A stretch of DNA of 35,108 bases from Lachnospiraceae bacterium. GTDB lineage: Bacteria; Bacillota; Clostridia; Lachnospirales; Lachnospiraceae. The stretch is from contig JAFXSQ010000071.1 in the NCBI GenBank assembly GCA_017525525.1, positions 1 to 35,108 of the forward strand, in the 5' to 3' direction. The translations under genes and the position numbers were made by a program. This document shows positions 15,755 through 24,745 of the stretch, in pieces (the first letter of the stretch is position 1; every line of letters starts with the position of its first letter). The notes below the pieces were generated by a model. The model was not told where the DNA came from and did no database searches. It worked only from the letters and a program-made list of their open reading frames with translations.

Positions 15755-17338
15755 ATGACTAACAAATTAGACAAAACTTCAAAACGAAAGAATACATCGG
15801 AGGCCCTCGCGGTCTCCGATTATTCGTCGTATCTTTATCTTATCTATATCTTCGGGTTTTATCCGATCATAACCCACAACAAATACTTCGACATAACGGT
15901 CACGAGATACTCATCATTTATGGCGGGGACTCTCGCTTACATCTTCCTGTGCGGCATGAGCATCATAGTCTGCAAAATGCTTGAGGGCAGTGTCAATACC
16001 CGGCTCCGTCATGCATTTGCGATGGCGGGCGAAAAATGGTTTGAGCGTCCGTTCGTGTGGATGTTCTTCCTTATGGTTGCGCATATCCTGGCTTATACGG
16101 ATGCGTATGACGCGGCGGAGGTAATGGTGGGGCCGGCAAGCAGATACATGGGACTTGTCACCTGGCTAGTGATGGGAGTGATGTTCATACTCATGGCACA
16201 GGGAGTGAGGCCTGAGGAGAGGCTGTTCATACCACTGGCTTTGAGCGCGCTTTATGCGTGCGTGATCGCAATCTTCCAGCACATGGAGATTGATTTCATG
16301 AACTATAAGGGCTCAATCAAGGAGAGCTTATATACCAAGTTTATCTCAACCTTTGGGAACATTAATATGTTTGCGTCCTTTTTGGGCATGGTGATACCGC
16401 TTTTTGCGGCACTGTTCATCCTCACAAAAAGGGCGTATATAAGATATGCGTCGGCGGTTCTGCTTTTCCCATGCGGCATGTGCATTATGATATGCAACAG
16501 CGACAGCATATTCCTTGCGCTTTTTGCGGGGCTCTTCGTGGCGCTTCTGCTTGCTTTAAGAGCGAGACAGCCGGTAAGGTTCGCGCTTGCTTTGTGCCTG
16601 CTTGCGGCGGGCAATCTGTCTACCATATTAGTCAATAAGTACGGGCATGCAAGATATGACAGCAAGAGGGGCGGTCTTATCATATATCTCGATAAGGTTC
16701 CGGCCGCGCTCATCATCCTCGGGGCCACACTTATTCTGCTTGGGTTAACGGTTATCTTCAAGGCAAAGATAAATGCGCTTTGCGACCGTGTGGGAGTTAA
16801 GAGGATTGCGATAGTACTGACGGTTTTGGTGGCGGTTATCATGATCGCAACGGTGATCGTCGGAGTGACAGTCATAAAAAAGGGAGTGTTCAAATTCGAT
16901 TACAAATGGGGCAGCAAGAGGGGATATATCTGGACGAAGACGGCGGAGCTTTTTAAGGATGCGCCTTTAAGGAACAAGCTTTTCGGCTACGGTGATGAGA
17001 GCCTAAAGAGTCTGATGACTGATTATTATTACACCGAGATGATAGATGTGACCGGCACCGTGTATGACAACGCTCACTGTGAACCGCTGCATTATCTGAT
17101 AACCACGGGCATAACGGGCTTGTTAGCATACCTCGGCCTTTTGTTCGTCACAATCAGGAGCGTGATAAAAAGGGGACTTGACTGCGGGCCGGCGTGCTGT
17201 CTGCTTGCGGCAGTTTTCGGCTATCTCGGGCAGAGCCTTATAACCATAAGCCAGCCCATCACAACACCGCTGTTTTTTGTAATGCTTGCTACCATGTCGG
17301 GCTTTTCAAGAACCTGCAAGCCGAGGAATGCCGCTTAA
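15755..17338 (+). CDS. O-antigen ligase/polymerase-like polytopic membrane protein
   Basis: This 527-aa integral membrane protein has about 12 hydrophobic segments. Two features fit the Wzy/WaaL (O-antigen ligase) superfamily: ISTFGNINMFASFLGMVIPL (about 194-213), matching the common TFGN.N..A.FL.. motif, and the late extracytoplasmic loop with WGSKRGYIW (about 386-394) followed by AHCEPLHYLITTGITGLLAY (about 440-459), matching AH..YL..L...G..GL. Such proteins polymerise or transfer lipid-linked glycans on the outer face of the membrane. In a monoderm this could act on teichoic-acid-like or exopolysaccharide chains, which would suit the acylation genes upstream. That link is inference. No good ribosome site precedes the ATG at 15755, so the start is less certain. 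The gene follows the aminotransferase by 43 nt. Confidence 0.8.
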   Translation: MTNKLDKTSKRKNTSEALAVSDYSSYLYLIYIFGFYPIITHNKYFDITVTRYSSFMAGTLAYIFLCGMSIIVCKMLEGSVNTRLRHAFAMAGEKWFERPFVWMFFLMVAHILAYTDAYDAAEVMVGPASRYMGLVTWLVMGVMFILMAQGVRPEERLFIPLALSALYACVIAIFQHMEIDFMNYKGSIKESLYTKFISTFGNINMFASFLGMVIPLFAALFILTKRAYIRYASAVLLFPCGMCIMICNSDSIFLALFAGLFVALLLALRARQPVRFALALCLLAAGNLSTILVNKYGHARYDSKRGGLIIYLDKVPAALIILGATLILLGLTVIFKAKINALCDRVGVKRIAIVLTVLVAVIMIATVIVGVTVIKKGVFKFDYKWGSKRGYIWTKTAELFKDAPLRNKLFGYGDESLKSLMTDYYYTEMIDVTGTVYDNAHCEPLHYLITTGITGLLAYLGLLFVTIRSVIKRGLDCGPACCLLAAVFGYLGQSLITISQPITTPLFFVMLATMSGFSRTCKPRNAA

Positions 17339-17386
17339 GTAATACATTAGGCTTACACATTTTTGCTATTTTTTTTACATTCAAGA

Positions 17387-17415
17387 TTGATTATAGGATA
17401 CGAAAGTGATATAAT
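17387..17415 (+). promoter_or_regulatory. promoter of the Cache-type MCP gene
   Basis: TTGATT (17387-17392), a 17-nt spacer and a perfect TATAAT (17410-17415). Confidence 0.82.
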
Positions 17416-17472
17416 TTGCCTATGTGGCGTCCGGAGGGTAAAGGGCGCAAATACTTATTATGGAGGCAGCAT

Positions 17473-19482
17473 ATGGGAGAGAAAGCAGGACTATTTGGCA
17501 CGATGAAAACAAAGCTTATCTTCTTCATGGCACTGATGTGCCTTGTACCGCTCGCGATAGCGATTGTGGTAAGCGTTATCACAACAAACAATGTTTCAAA
17601 GGATAATGCGAAGGAGATCAACTTAGAGAAGGCGGAGCTCGTGGAGCAGGATTTCTCCATGACCATCACTGCCAACCTCAGGGCTATGGAGCAGCTGGCC
17701 GGATCAAGGTCGACCAGGGAGTTCATGAAGAACCCCACCGACGAGGCAATGTATGAGGCAGCGGTTGCTCAGTTGAAAACCTTAGAGGAGAATTTTGCGG
17801 ACGGCAACTCATCGGTTCTTACCGGCTTGGACGGTCAAAACGTTGCACGTTCAAGAGGTGATTTTACCAATATTGCAGAGAGAGAATATTTTAAGCAGGC
17901 AGCAGCCGGCAATAAATATTTCTCGGAGCTTTCGGTCAGCAAGACCACCGGCGCCAGGATCATAGTTCCGGCAGTCCCGGTATTTGACGATGACGGCAAG
18001 ACTGTACTCGGTATTCTTTCAAGAAACTATGATGTGGGCTATCTCCACGAGAAGCTTAAAGGCGAGGTTGAAGAGGGACAGCACATCTACATTCTCGGTG
18101 AGGACGGCGGGCTGATCGCAGATTCAAATAAGGAGCTCACCGCTGAGGATGATATAAAGCTTGATACAAGCACAGCCTACAAGGAAACAAAGGAAGGCAA
18201 GTCAGAGGGAAGCTACATAGAGAAGGAAGACGGCGTTAAGAAGATTACTTCTTATGTGTATGAGCCCTACTCAGGCTGGACTATAGTCGTATCCACAGAG
18301 TACAGCAAGATAATGGCTGCTTCAAGAAAGGCCATGATCCTTCTGCTTGTAATAGGTATAATACTTGTGTTGGCATCGATTGTCATAGCTACGCTCATAG
18401 GAAAGAGCATAGACAAGCCTATCTCTGATATAGACGAGTCATTAGAGCTTCTTGCAAACGGTGATTTCAAGGACATCGAGCACGGAGCGAACAGAAAAGA
18501 CGAGTTCGGAACCATGATCAGGAACACGAACGCCGTTATAGACAAGCTGAGAGACATAGTGGATGCTATCCGCGGTACGGCTAACGACCTTGAGAACGAC
18601 TCGACGGATGTTGCCAACACTGCAACCGAGATTTCATCCGCAATGGACGGTGTGTCAAATGCGGTTCAGGAGATCGCTTCAGGTGCGGTTCAGCAGGCTG
18701 ACGAGATCCAGCAGGCTAACGAGAACATGATGACCATTTCCGAGAATATAGAGGGAGTTACGGGAGATGCTACAGGCCTTGCAAGAACAGCACAGGTTAT
18801 GAACACCGACTCCAGAAGCTCACAGGATGAGCTTCGTAACCTTGAGATATCATCGAACGAGATGGCAGATTCCATCGAGAGGATCACAGAGGTTATCATC
18901 GCTACAAGCAGGGCGGTAGACAATATATCCGAGAAGGTTGCGATGATCGACTCTATCGCATCACAGACAAGTCTTCTTTCGCTCAATGCTTCAATAGAGG
19001 CAGCCCGTGCAGGTGAGGCAGGAAGAGGCTTCTCGGTTGTTGCAAGCGAGATCGGAAAGCTTGCTACAGATTCCGCAACATCAGCGGCAGAGATTCAGAT
19101 GGAGATGGAGAAGCTCCTCGCACAGTCACAGGAAGCGGTTCGTGTTGCAGAGGACGTTGCAAAGTCCAACAAGGCACAGCATGCAACCATCAACAACACG
19201 GTCAACAGCATACAGAACCTTATCGGTGGTATCCAGACCACGGTAAGCGGCGTAGACCACATCAATTCCAATGCGGCAGCTTGCAACGACTCAAAGGATG
19301 TTGTTGTGGATGCCATGAGCAATATCTCCGCTATATCTGAGGAGAATGCAGCGGCAACAGAGCACACCTCAGCAACCATCGAGGAGCTGAACGCAACTGT
19401 GGCAGCGCTTGCTACAGAGGCTGCAACCTTGAGGGAGCATGCGGATACGCTTATCGAAGAGATGGCATTCTTCAATCACTAA
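17473..19482 (+). CDS. transmembrane methyl-accepting chemotaxis protein, dCache-HAMP-MCP
   Basis: This 669-aa chemoreceptor has a first membrane helix (about 12-37) and an extracellular double-Cache-type sensor (about 45-280). The sensor shows a [14 protein letters not shown] strand, REYFKQA (137-143), [18 protein letters not shown] and a second module ending in [10 protein letters not shown] second membrane helix (about 286-310), HAMP (about 311-362) and the signalling domain follow; the tip reads [21 protein letters not shown]. dCache domains commonly sense amino acids or other small metabolites directly. I start at 17473 because GGAGG (17462-17466) lies 6 nt upstream; the longer frame from TTG 17416 begins at the promoter -10 end. 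No C-terminal pentapeptide is seen. A terminator follows, so it is a single-gene unit. Confidence 0.94.
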   Translation: MGEKAGLFGTMKTKLIFFMALMCLVPLAIAIVVSVITTNNVSKDNAKEINLEKAELVEQDFSMTITANLRAMEQLAGSRSTREFMKNPTDEAMYEAAVAQLKTLEENFADGNSSVLTGLDGQNVARSRGDFTNIAEREYFKQAAAGNKYFSELSVSKTTGARIIVPAVPVFDDDGKTVLGILSRNYDVGYLHEKLKGEVEEGQHIYILGEDGGLIADSNKELTAEDDIKLDTSTAYKETKEGKSEGSYIEKEDGVKKITSYVYEPYSGWTIVVSTEYSKIMAASRKAMILLLVIGIILVLASIVIATLIGKSIDKPISDIDESLELLANGDFKDIEHGANRKDEFGTMIRNTNAVIDKLRDIVDAIRGTANDLENDSTDVANTATEISSAMDGVSNAVQEIASGAVQQADEIQQANENMMTISENIEGVTGDATGLARTAQVMNTDSRSSQDELRNLEISSNEMADSIERITEVIIATSRAVDNISEKVAMIDSIASQTSLLSLNASIEAARAGEAGRGFSVVASEIGKLATDSATSAAEIQMEMEKLLAQSQEAVRVAEDVAKSNKAQHATINNTVNSIQNLIGGIQTTVSGVDHINSNAAACNDSKDVVVDAMSNISAISEENAAATEHTSATIEELNATVAALATEAATLREHADTLIEEMAFFNH

Positions 19483-19508
19483 GGCGGATATATCGTGTAA
19501 TTATTTCC

Positions 19509-19539
19509 CCGGGACTTGTTATAAGGTCCCGGTTTTTTT
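19509..19539 (+). terminator. intrinsic terminator after the Cache MCP
   Basis: CCGGGAC (19509-19515) pairs with GTCCCGG (19526-19532) and is followed by seven T. Confidence 0.93.
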
Positions 19540-19570
19540 GTTGGGCTGATAAGAAGAAAAAAGGTGCGGG

Positions 19571-19681
19571 CGGCTAACAAAAGTGAGGAAAACGGGGGAA
19601 TTGTTAGCCGGGATAAGGGGATAAGGAGGGGAAGTGTGAAAAAAGGCTAACAAAACAGGAGAAATCATAAGGTTTGTTAGC
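19571..19681. repeat. twin stem-loops sharing GCTAACAA arms
   Basis: CGGCTAACAA (19571-19580) pairs perfectly with TTGTTAGCCG (19601-19610). GCTAACAAA (19646-19654) pairs with TTTGTTAGC (19673-19681). The four arms are interchangeable, so alternative pairings are possible. Loops and spacer are purine-rich. Downstream, AAAGCGGYAACATAAA occurs twice (about 19725-19765). No gene is supported between 19540 and 19851; a minus-strand frame here lacks coding character. Confidence 0.6.
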
Positions 19682-19851
19682 TGCGCAGGGCAAATCTGTC
19701 GGAAATCAATGGATGACAACAAAAAGCGGTAACATAAAGCTACAGCATAAAGCGGCAACATAAAACAATGGTTATTAGTTCGTTACAAGCTGCTTCAAAG
19801 TAAAAGCAGTGCTTCAGGGGAAATGCTGTCTGCAACAAGGACAAAAACCTG

Positions 19852-19880
19852 TTGATTTATAAAGGAAAAATAACTATAAT
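19852..19880 (+). promoter_or_regulatory. promoter of tyrS
   Basis: TTGATT (19852-19857), a 17-nt spacer and TATAAT (19875-19880). The leader is only about 33 nt long, so there is no room for a T-box below this promoter. Confidence 0.85.
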
Positions 19881-19919
19881 GATTGATGATATTCTACAAT
19901 TCTAAGGAGGATAATATCC

Positions 19920-21137
19920 ATGCAGCTTTATGATGAATTAGTAGCCAGAGGCCTGATTGCCCAGGTTACGAATGAAGAGGAGATAAGCAAGCTGATCAAC
20001 GAGGGAAAGGCTTGCTTTTATATAGGTTTTGACCCCACGGCGGACAGCCTTCATGTGGGACATTTCATGGCGCTTTGCCTTATGAAGAGACTTCAGATGG
20101 GAGGAAACAAGCCGATCGCCCTTATAGGCGGCGGCACCGGCATGATCGGTGATCCTTCGGGCAGGACCGACATGCGTCAGATGATGACGGTGGAGACCAT
20201 ACAGCATAACTGTGATTGCTTCAAGGAGCAGATGAGCCGCTTTATAGAGTTTGACGACGGTAAGGCTCTTATGGTGAACAACGCCGACTGGCTGATGGGT
20301 CTTAATTACATTGAGCTGCTCCGCGAGGTGGGCGCTCATTTCACGGTAAACCGTATGCTTGCGGCAGAGTGCTACAAGCAGCGCTGGGACAAGGGACTTT
20401 CCTTCCTTGAGTTCAACTACATGATCATGCAGGCTTACGACTTCTACATGTTGTATCAGAAGTACGGATGTAATTTAGAGTTCGGTGGGGATGACCAGTG
20501 GTCAAACATGCTTGCCGGAACCGAGCTTATCAGAAGAAAGCTCGGCGAGGATGCGCATGCCATGACCATAACCCTTCTTCTTAACTCTGAGGGCAAGAAG
20601 ATGGGCAAGACTCAGAAGGGCGCTGTATGGCTTGATCCGAACAAGACTTCGCCCTACGAGTTCTTCCAGTACTGGAGAAATGTGGGAGATCAGGATGTCA
20701 TAAAGTGCATGAAGATGCTCACCTTCCTTCCTCTTGAGGAGATAGCCAAGTACGAGAAGCTTGAAGGCAGCGAGCTTAATCAGGCTAAGGAGGTTCTTGC
20801 TTACGAGCTGACTAACTTGGTACACGGAGAGGAAGAGGCTAAGAAGGCTCTAGAAGCAGCGCGCGGAGTATTCGGCGGCGGAGACACCTCGAACATGCCC
20901 GAGTTTGCGCTTACCGACGATCTCTTCAGAGACGGCGTAGTGGATATAGTTACCATACTCCACGCATCGGGCCTGGTAGGCAGCAGAGGCGACGGACGCC
21001 GTGCGGTTGAGCAGGGCGGTGTGGTTGTGAACGATGAGAAGGTTACGGATCCGAAGACCTCTTACGACAAGGATGCATTTGCCTCGGAGTTTGTAGTAAG
21101 AAGAGGAAAGAAGAACTACAGGAAGATTACTATGTGA
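19920..21137 (+). CDS. tyrS: tyrosine--tRNA ligase (class I)
   Basis: This 405-aa bacterial TyrRS charges tRNA-Tyr. The HIGH-type motif is H45-VG-H48 within DPTADSLHVGH, and the KMSKS-type motif is K227-MGK-T231. The tyrosine pocket is visible in YIGFDPTADS, LEFNYMIMQAYDF and LEFGGDDQWSNM. A C-terminal S4 RNA-binding domain (about 340-400) has VGSRGDGRRAVEQGGVVVN. AAGGAGGATAATATCC precedes the ATG, so the start is secure. The KMGKT form is a permitted variant. The gene is transcribed from its own promoter with a short leader. Confidence 0.97.
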   Translation: MQLYDELVARGLIAQVTNEEEISKLINEGKACFYIGFDPTADSLHVGHFMALCLMKRLQMGGNKPIALIGGGTGMIGDPSGRTDMRQMMTVETIQHNCDCFKEQMSRFIEFDDGKALMVNNADWLMGLNYIELLREVGAHFTVNRMLAAECYKQRWDKGLSFLEFNYMIMQAYDFYMLYQKYGCNLEFGGDDQWSNMLAGTELIRRKLGEDAHAMTITLLLNSEGKKMGKTQKGAVWLDPNKTSPYEFFQYWRNVGDQDVIKCMKMLTFLPLEEIAKYEKLEGSELNQAKEVLAYELTNLVHGEEEAKKALEAARGVFGGGDTSNMPEFALTDDLFRDGVVDIVTILHASGLVGSRGDGRRAVEQGGVVVNDEKVTDPKTSYDKDAFASEFVVRRGKKNYRKITM

Positions 21138-21258
21138 CCTAAGCATAACTAATGCGGAGCATGAAGTTGAGCGCTGAGTCACATGCATGCAACGAAGCGT
21201 AATGAATACGGGCCTGATGGACACTGTGAGAATTTAGCGGAGTTGCTTATGATGTGAG

Positions 21259-22740
21259 ATGAAAAAAATAATAAACACATTCAAATACAGCTCGATGAAG
21301 GCGAAGATAGTGCTTGGGCTTGCGCTTGTCGCGGCTCTTGCGGCCCTTGGACTTGTGGCCGGCGCGATATTCACAAAGCAGCTTGCCTTCTTCTTCGGAG
21401 CTGTCATATGCGCTTTCGCGGCGATAGCGCTCTTTGATACATTTAACATACATGCGGCGGGGGACGGCGGAGTTGTAGTGCCACTCGGAGAGGGCGCAAT
21501 CGAGCCGAACCTGACGTTGCCCGAGGGTATGGCGCCCGTCGGTGAAAATGTACCGGAGAATGCGGCGGCCGGTGTTACCGCCGAGCAGGCGCTTGCGGGA
21601 ATGTTCGCCGGAGAAGGAGCTTCATCCGCAGACTCGGGCAGGGAGCTTGACGACATAGACATGCTGCTTCGGAAGATGACAGAGGATGTCGAGGTTGATG
21701 AGTCCGAGAAGGAACAGATATTAGAAGAGAGCGGTAAGAAAAAAGGCTTCTTTGCAAGGCTGTTCAAGAAGATATTCAAGGGAAAGCTCCGTGAGAAAAA
21801 GCCTGCGCGGGAAGATGTGGAGCTTGAGGCTGCCGGGGCTGAAACCGGTAACGAAGCTGATAGCACGACAACCGTGAAGAAGAAAAAGAAGAAAGTTAAG
21901 AAAAAAACGGTGGTCGAGGTCGTAGAGCCAGGTAAAGTAATTAAGACAGAAACTAAGCATATCAGCGCGCCGGATGTAAAGGTTGCAGCGCCTGATGAGC
22001 CGAATGTCTTCGTGGTGCGCCAGGCGAGTGAACAGGATCTTGCACAGTATGACAGGAAGTCCATCAAGAAGCTGCTTCATAAGTACAAGGTCAAGCGTGA
22101 TCACAGGCCGGTTATGATAGACCGCTGCGATGAGTTCTTCATCAAACAGACACCGGCTTACGTGTGGGTGGACGGAAAGGAATTTCATGTGCTTCTTATA
22201 GAGAAGGAGCCGCGTCATCTGTCGCTTCCTATACACGGGCTTCGCGAGATGAGGTATTTAAAGAAACAGGTTGTGAATAAGGACATAGACTACGGCGCAT
22301 TTAAGGGAAAGTCGATGCTTGCGGAGTTGTTCAGGCCTTACCTGCCGGATCTTACTCAAAGCACGGTGGTGGATGACCCGACCGCGACTAAGAATCTGTA
22401 CGGCTTCGGGCCGGGTATGTACGTAACCAACAGATCGGCGGCTAACATCTTCGACCTGCTGGCGATGGAATTCAGGGTGGACGACAAGGTTACCCTGTCC
22501 GCAAAGGTAAACTATTATTTCAAGGAAGCTTATAAGGCGAACATCCTGCTTCGCGATAATGTAATCGACGCCAACGGCTATGCTGACAGGATAGCGAAGA
22601 CTTTGGACGATATGGCTCACTCGCGCATAAGCAACGGCGAGTTCGAGGACACCTTGAAGCAGATGATCAAGAATAAGCTTATAACCCTTGAGTTTGCGAA
22701 CCATTACAGGAATGTGCGTGAGAAGCTTCAGACGAGCTAG
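21259..22740 (+). CDS. unknown two-TM protein with disordered linker and conserved C-terminal domain
   Basis: I do not recognise a named family for this 493-aa protein. Two closely spaced hydrophobic helices (about 15-37 and 41-60) make an N-terminal membrane hairpin. A long low-complexity region (about 65-250) follows: it is first Gly/Ala/Glu-rich and acidic, then has a basic amphipathic stretch KKKGFFARLFKKIFKGK (about 158-174) and a lysine run (about 209-220). Residues 250-493 look folded and soluble, with FFIKQTPAYVWVDGKEFHVLLIE, a central YGFGPGMYVTNRSAANIFDLLA and a helical end. Membrane topology cannot be decided from this. The ribosome site is weak (GCGGAG at 21238). Its stop overlaps the ribosome site of the aquaporin gene 10 nt downstream, so the two are likely co-transcribed, perhaps in a membrane- or turgor-related unit. 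Confidence 0.85.
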   Translation: MKKIINTFKYSSMKAKIVLGLALVAALAALGLVAGAIFTKQLAFFFGAVICAFAAIALFDTFNIHAAGDGGVVVPLGEGAIEPNLTLPEGMAPVGENVPENAAAGVTAEQALAGMFAGEGASSADSGRELDDIDMLLRKMTEDVEVDESEKEQILEESGKKKGFFARLFKKIFKGKLREKKPAREDVELEAAGAETGNEADSTTTVKKKKKKVKKKTVVEVVEPGKVIKTETKHISAPDVKVAAPDEPNVFVVRQASEQDLAQYDRKSIKKLLHKYKVKRDHRPVMIDRCDEFFIKQTPAYVWVDGKEFHVLLIEKEPRHLSLPIHGLREMRYLKKQVVNKDIDYGAFKGKSMLAELFRPYLPDLTQSTVVDDPTATKNLYGFGPGMYVTNRSAANIFDLLAMEFRVDDKVTLSAKVNYYFKEAYKANILLRDNVIDANGYADRIAKTLDDMAHSRISNGEFEDTLKQMIKNKLITLEFANHYRNVREKLQTS

Positions 22741-22750
22741 GAGGTAAAAA

Positions 22751-23476
22751 ATGAATGCATTAAAGAAGTATATAGCAGAATTTATCGGAACATTTATCCT
22801 GGTATTCATGGGCTGCGGAACCGCGATGACGGTGGGCTGCGACTCCAAAAACGGAAGTGGATATATACTGACAGCATTTGCATTTGGCCTTGCGATAGTC
22901 GCCATGGCTTACGGCGTGGGAAATGTATCGGGCGGCCACGTAAATCCGGCGGTTTCACTCAGTATGCTCATCAGCGGCAGAATGGGAATAACAGATTTTC
23001 TTGCCTACATAGTGGCTCAGTGCTTCGGTGCGATAGCGGGCTCGGCTGTGCTTTCGCTCGTGTGGGATATGGCGAGCCTTGAGGATAAGACCGGAAGTCT
23101 CGGTTCAAACGGCTTAGGCGGCGTGAAGGACAACCAGCTTGCGGGCTTTATCATAGAAGCGGTGCTTACCTGCATCTTCGTGATGACCATCCTTGGCGTG
23201 ACGAGCGCAAAGCAGAAGCACGGTTCATTTGCGGGCGTGGTTATCGGACTTACGCTTGTAGGCATACATATAATCGGAATAGGATTGACCGGCACCTCGG
23301 TAAATCCGGCGAGAAGCTTAGGCCCCGCGCTGGTTACGGCAATCACCGGTGATACCGACAACTTAAAGGACCTGTGGGTATTCCTGGTTGCGCCTCTTGT
23401 AGGAGCGGCCGTCGGAGCGTTCGTTTATAAATTCGTTGAGAAGCTGAAGCCGGAAGTTATAGATCCGGAGGAGTAG
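22751..23476 (+). CDS. aqpZ: aquaporin (water channel, AqpZ-like)
   Basis: This is a 241-aa six-helix MIP channel with both half-helix motifs: N65-PA in GGHVNPAVSL and N185-PA in TSVNPARSLGPAL. By alignment to E. coli AqpZ the selectivity filter is F45, H173, T182 and R188, the narrow set of water-selective channels rather than the glycerol facilitator set (W/G/F/R). This argues for water transport. The ribosome site AGGAGG overlaps the end of the upstream gene and a strong terminator follows. The family call is certain; substrate selectivity is an inference from four residues. Confidence 0.95.
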   Translation: MNALKKYIAEFIGTFILVFMGCGTAMTVGCDSKNGSGYILTAFAFGLAIVAMAYGVGNVSGGHVNPAVSLSMLISGRMGITDFLAYIVAQCFGAIAGSAVLSLVWDMASLEDKTGSLGSNGLGGVKDNQLAGFIIEAVLTCIFVMTILGVTSAKQKHGSFAGVVIGLTLVGIHIIGIGLTGTSVNPARSLGPALVTAITGDTDNLKDLWVFLVAPLVGAAVGAFVYKFVEKLKPEVIDPEE

Positions 23477-23482
23477 CGAGAA

Positions 23483-23511
23483 AAAAGACAGGGGCCTGTC
23501 CCCTGTCTTTT
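23483..23511. terminator. terminator after the aquaporin gene, possibly bidirectional
   Basis: AAAAGACAGGGG (23483-23494) pairs perfectly with CCCCTGTCTTTT (23500-23511), with A and T flanks on the two sides and another T-run nearby. Confidence 0.9.
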
Positions 23512-23678
23512 GCATTTTTGCGCACGTCCGCGAAATGAAAATAGTCATTTTGTGACACGCGGGCGGCACAGTGGTAGGGAGCAACTTCGTTTTTCCTATT
23601 TGATTGTACACAAGTGCAATATTCGGTGCTGTTAGGGAGATTATATATATAGAAGTGTCTTTGAAAAGGAGGCGTATT

Positions 23679-24410
23679 ATGGCTATTTACGTGGTATCGG
23701 ACCTGCATGGGCAGAACAAGGTGTTTAAAAAGGGCCTTCAGGTTATAGATTTTAAGAAGGAAGACCAACTTTATGTGATTGGGGATGCGGTTGACCGAGG
23801 ACCTGACGGGGTGGAGATATTGAAGCGCATCATGCAGAGCGAGAACATGGATTTGCTGCTCGGAAATCATGAATTCATGATGCTTAACTCCGTGGACAGA
23901 AGCGGCAAAGCCTGCTGCAACGGCGAAAGCACGGAGCTGTGGTTGTATTATAACGGTGGCGAGGAGACCTTTGAAAGGTATGAAAGGCTGTCGGATGAGG
24001 AGCGCAAGGAGCTTCTTGTGTGGCTTGACGGCAGACTGCTTATCAAGACCTTAGAGGTTGGCGGAAAGCAAATCTGTCTTACACACTCTTATTACATTCC
24101 GCAGTGTGAGAACAAGCCGTTTTCCGAGATGAAGCATGAAAGGTGCGCTTGGGAGATTGTGTGGAAATCCATGTACAGAAGCGGTAGCACGCACTGCAGG
24201 GATGTATATTCAAAGTATGACTATACATTTATCACCGGACATGTTCCTGTGCAGAGGCTTAATCCGGAGGACAAAATATTTGCTCCGTATATAAGAGGAA
24301 ACGTATACGACATCGACGGCGGCTGCGCCTTCGGCGATTACGACGGGATTGAGCACGGCGCCATATTCTTAAGACTTGACGATATGAAGGAGTTTTGCGT
24401 GGAGATGTAG
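23679..24410 (+). CDS. calcineurin-like metallophosphoesterase (ApaH/PrpE type)
   Basis: This is a 243-aa PPP-type metallophosphoesterase. The metal-binding blocks are all present: SDLHG (residues 7-11), GDAVDRG (about 39-45), GNHE (about 67-70), a HS pair in CLTHSYYIP, and GHVPV in TGHVPVQ. Its length and the GDxVDRG-GNHE spacing fit diadenosine tetraphosphatase (ApaH), PrpE and bacterial Ser/Thr phosphatases; the true substrate could be Ap4A, capped RNA or phosphoprotein. The start is the ATG at 23679, directly after AAAGGAGG (23665-23672); the in-frame ATG at 23604 has no ribosome site. No convincing promoter is seen in 23512-23640, apart from a TTGATT at 23600 without a matching -10. Confidence 0.93.
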   Translation: MAIYVVSDLHGQNKVFKKGLQVIDFKKEDQLYVIGDAVDRGPDGVEILKRIMQSENMDLLLGNHEFMMLNSVDRSGKACCNGESTELWLYYNGGEETFERYERLSDEERKELLVWLDGRLLIKTLEVGGKQICLTHSYYIPQCENKPFSEMKHERCAWEIVWKSMYRSGSTHCRDVYSKYDYTFITGHVPVQRLNPEDKIFAPYIRGNVYDIDGGCAFGDYDGIEHGAIFLRLDDMKEFCVEM

Positions 24411-24423
24411 CGGAATGATATGT

Positions 24424-24450
24424 GTTACTCTGAGCATAGCGAAGAGTCTT
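24424..24450. repeat. dispersed repeat copy
   Basis: TTACTCTGAGC-ATAGCGAAGAGTCTT is another half-copy of the repeat at 4067-4136, 14 nt after the phosphoesterase stop. Confidence 0.6.
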
Positions 24451-24468
24451 TACAGGGGAGGGATTTGT

Positions 24469-24540
24469 ATGAAGACAATTCAACAGGTATTAAAGGAACT
24501 GGATCATGAGGAAATCCGAACACCACTTTTGATGCGCTGA
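24469..24540 (+). pseudogene. 23-codon remnant of a truncated gene
   Basis: A strong GGGGAGGG ribosome site precedes an ATG that opens MKTIQQVLKELDHEEIRTP and stops after 23 codons. The opening resembles the start of small clostridial proteins beginning MKT..EVL.ELD.E.L, so this is probably the 5' stub of a decayed gene. It could be a real micropeptide. 24541-24660 holds no further coding signal. Confidence 0.4.
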
Positions 24541-24663
24541 AAAAAGAGCAGGCCACCGTCCGCAATGGCAGCGGGAGGGGGTCTCGTTTTTTAAGTATGC
24601 TTAATTTCAACGAGGTTTATTTCGGCTGATTGTTGGAAATTTCTTTATGACAGGTAGAAATTG

Positions 24664-24672
24664 TGGTATAAT
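24664..24672 (+). promoter_or_regulatory. extended -10 promoter of the thioesterase gene
   Basis: TGG-TATAAT (24664-24672) is an extended -10; the -35 at 17 nt is poor (TTTATG). The leader of about 65 nt contains two small hairpins (CGGG/CCCG near 24675, TCCGT/ACGGA near 24698). Confidence 0.6.
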
Positions 24673-24745
24673 TTCGGGAAAACACCCGGATAAGGTTTCC
24701 GTGGTCGTTACGGATAGAATTGAATAAATACAGGGGAGGTTATGC

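Noticed and set aside
17416-17472. Upstream starts extending several genes (9, 2244, 6324, 17416, 23604, 29956, 32258)
   Set aside because: In each case a downstream ATG has a proper ribosome site and matches the usual family N-terminus, or the longer start overlaps a promoter or repeat.
19519-19761. 80-codon minus-strand frame in the MCP-tyrS gap
   Set aside because: It runs through the twin hairpins and the terminator region, has no ribosome site and no recognisable protein character.
24541-24600. Terminator in the stretch with AAAAAAG and GTTTTTT
   Set aside because: The bases between the A-run and T-run do not form a clean stem; only short broken pairings are possible.
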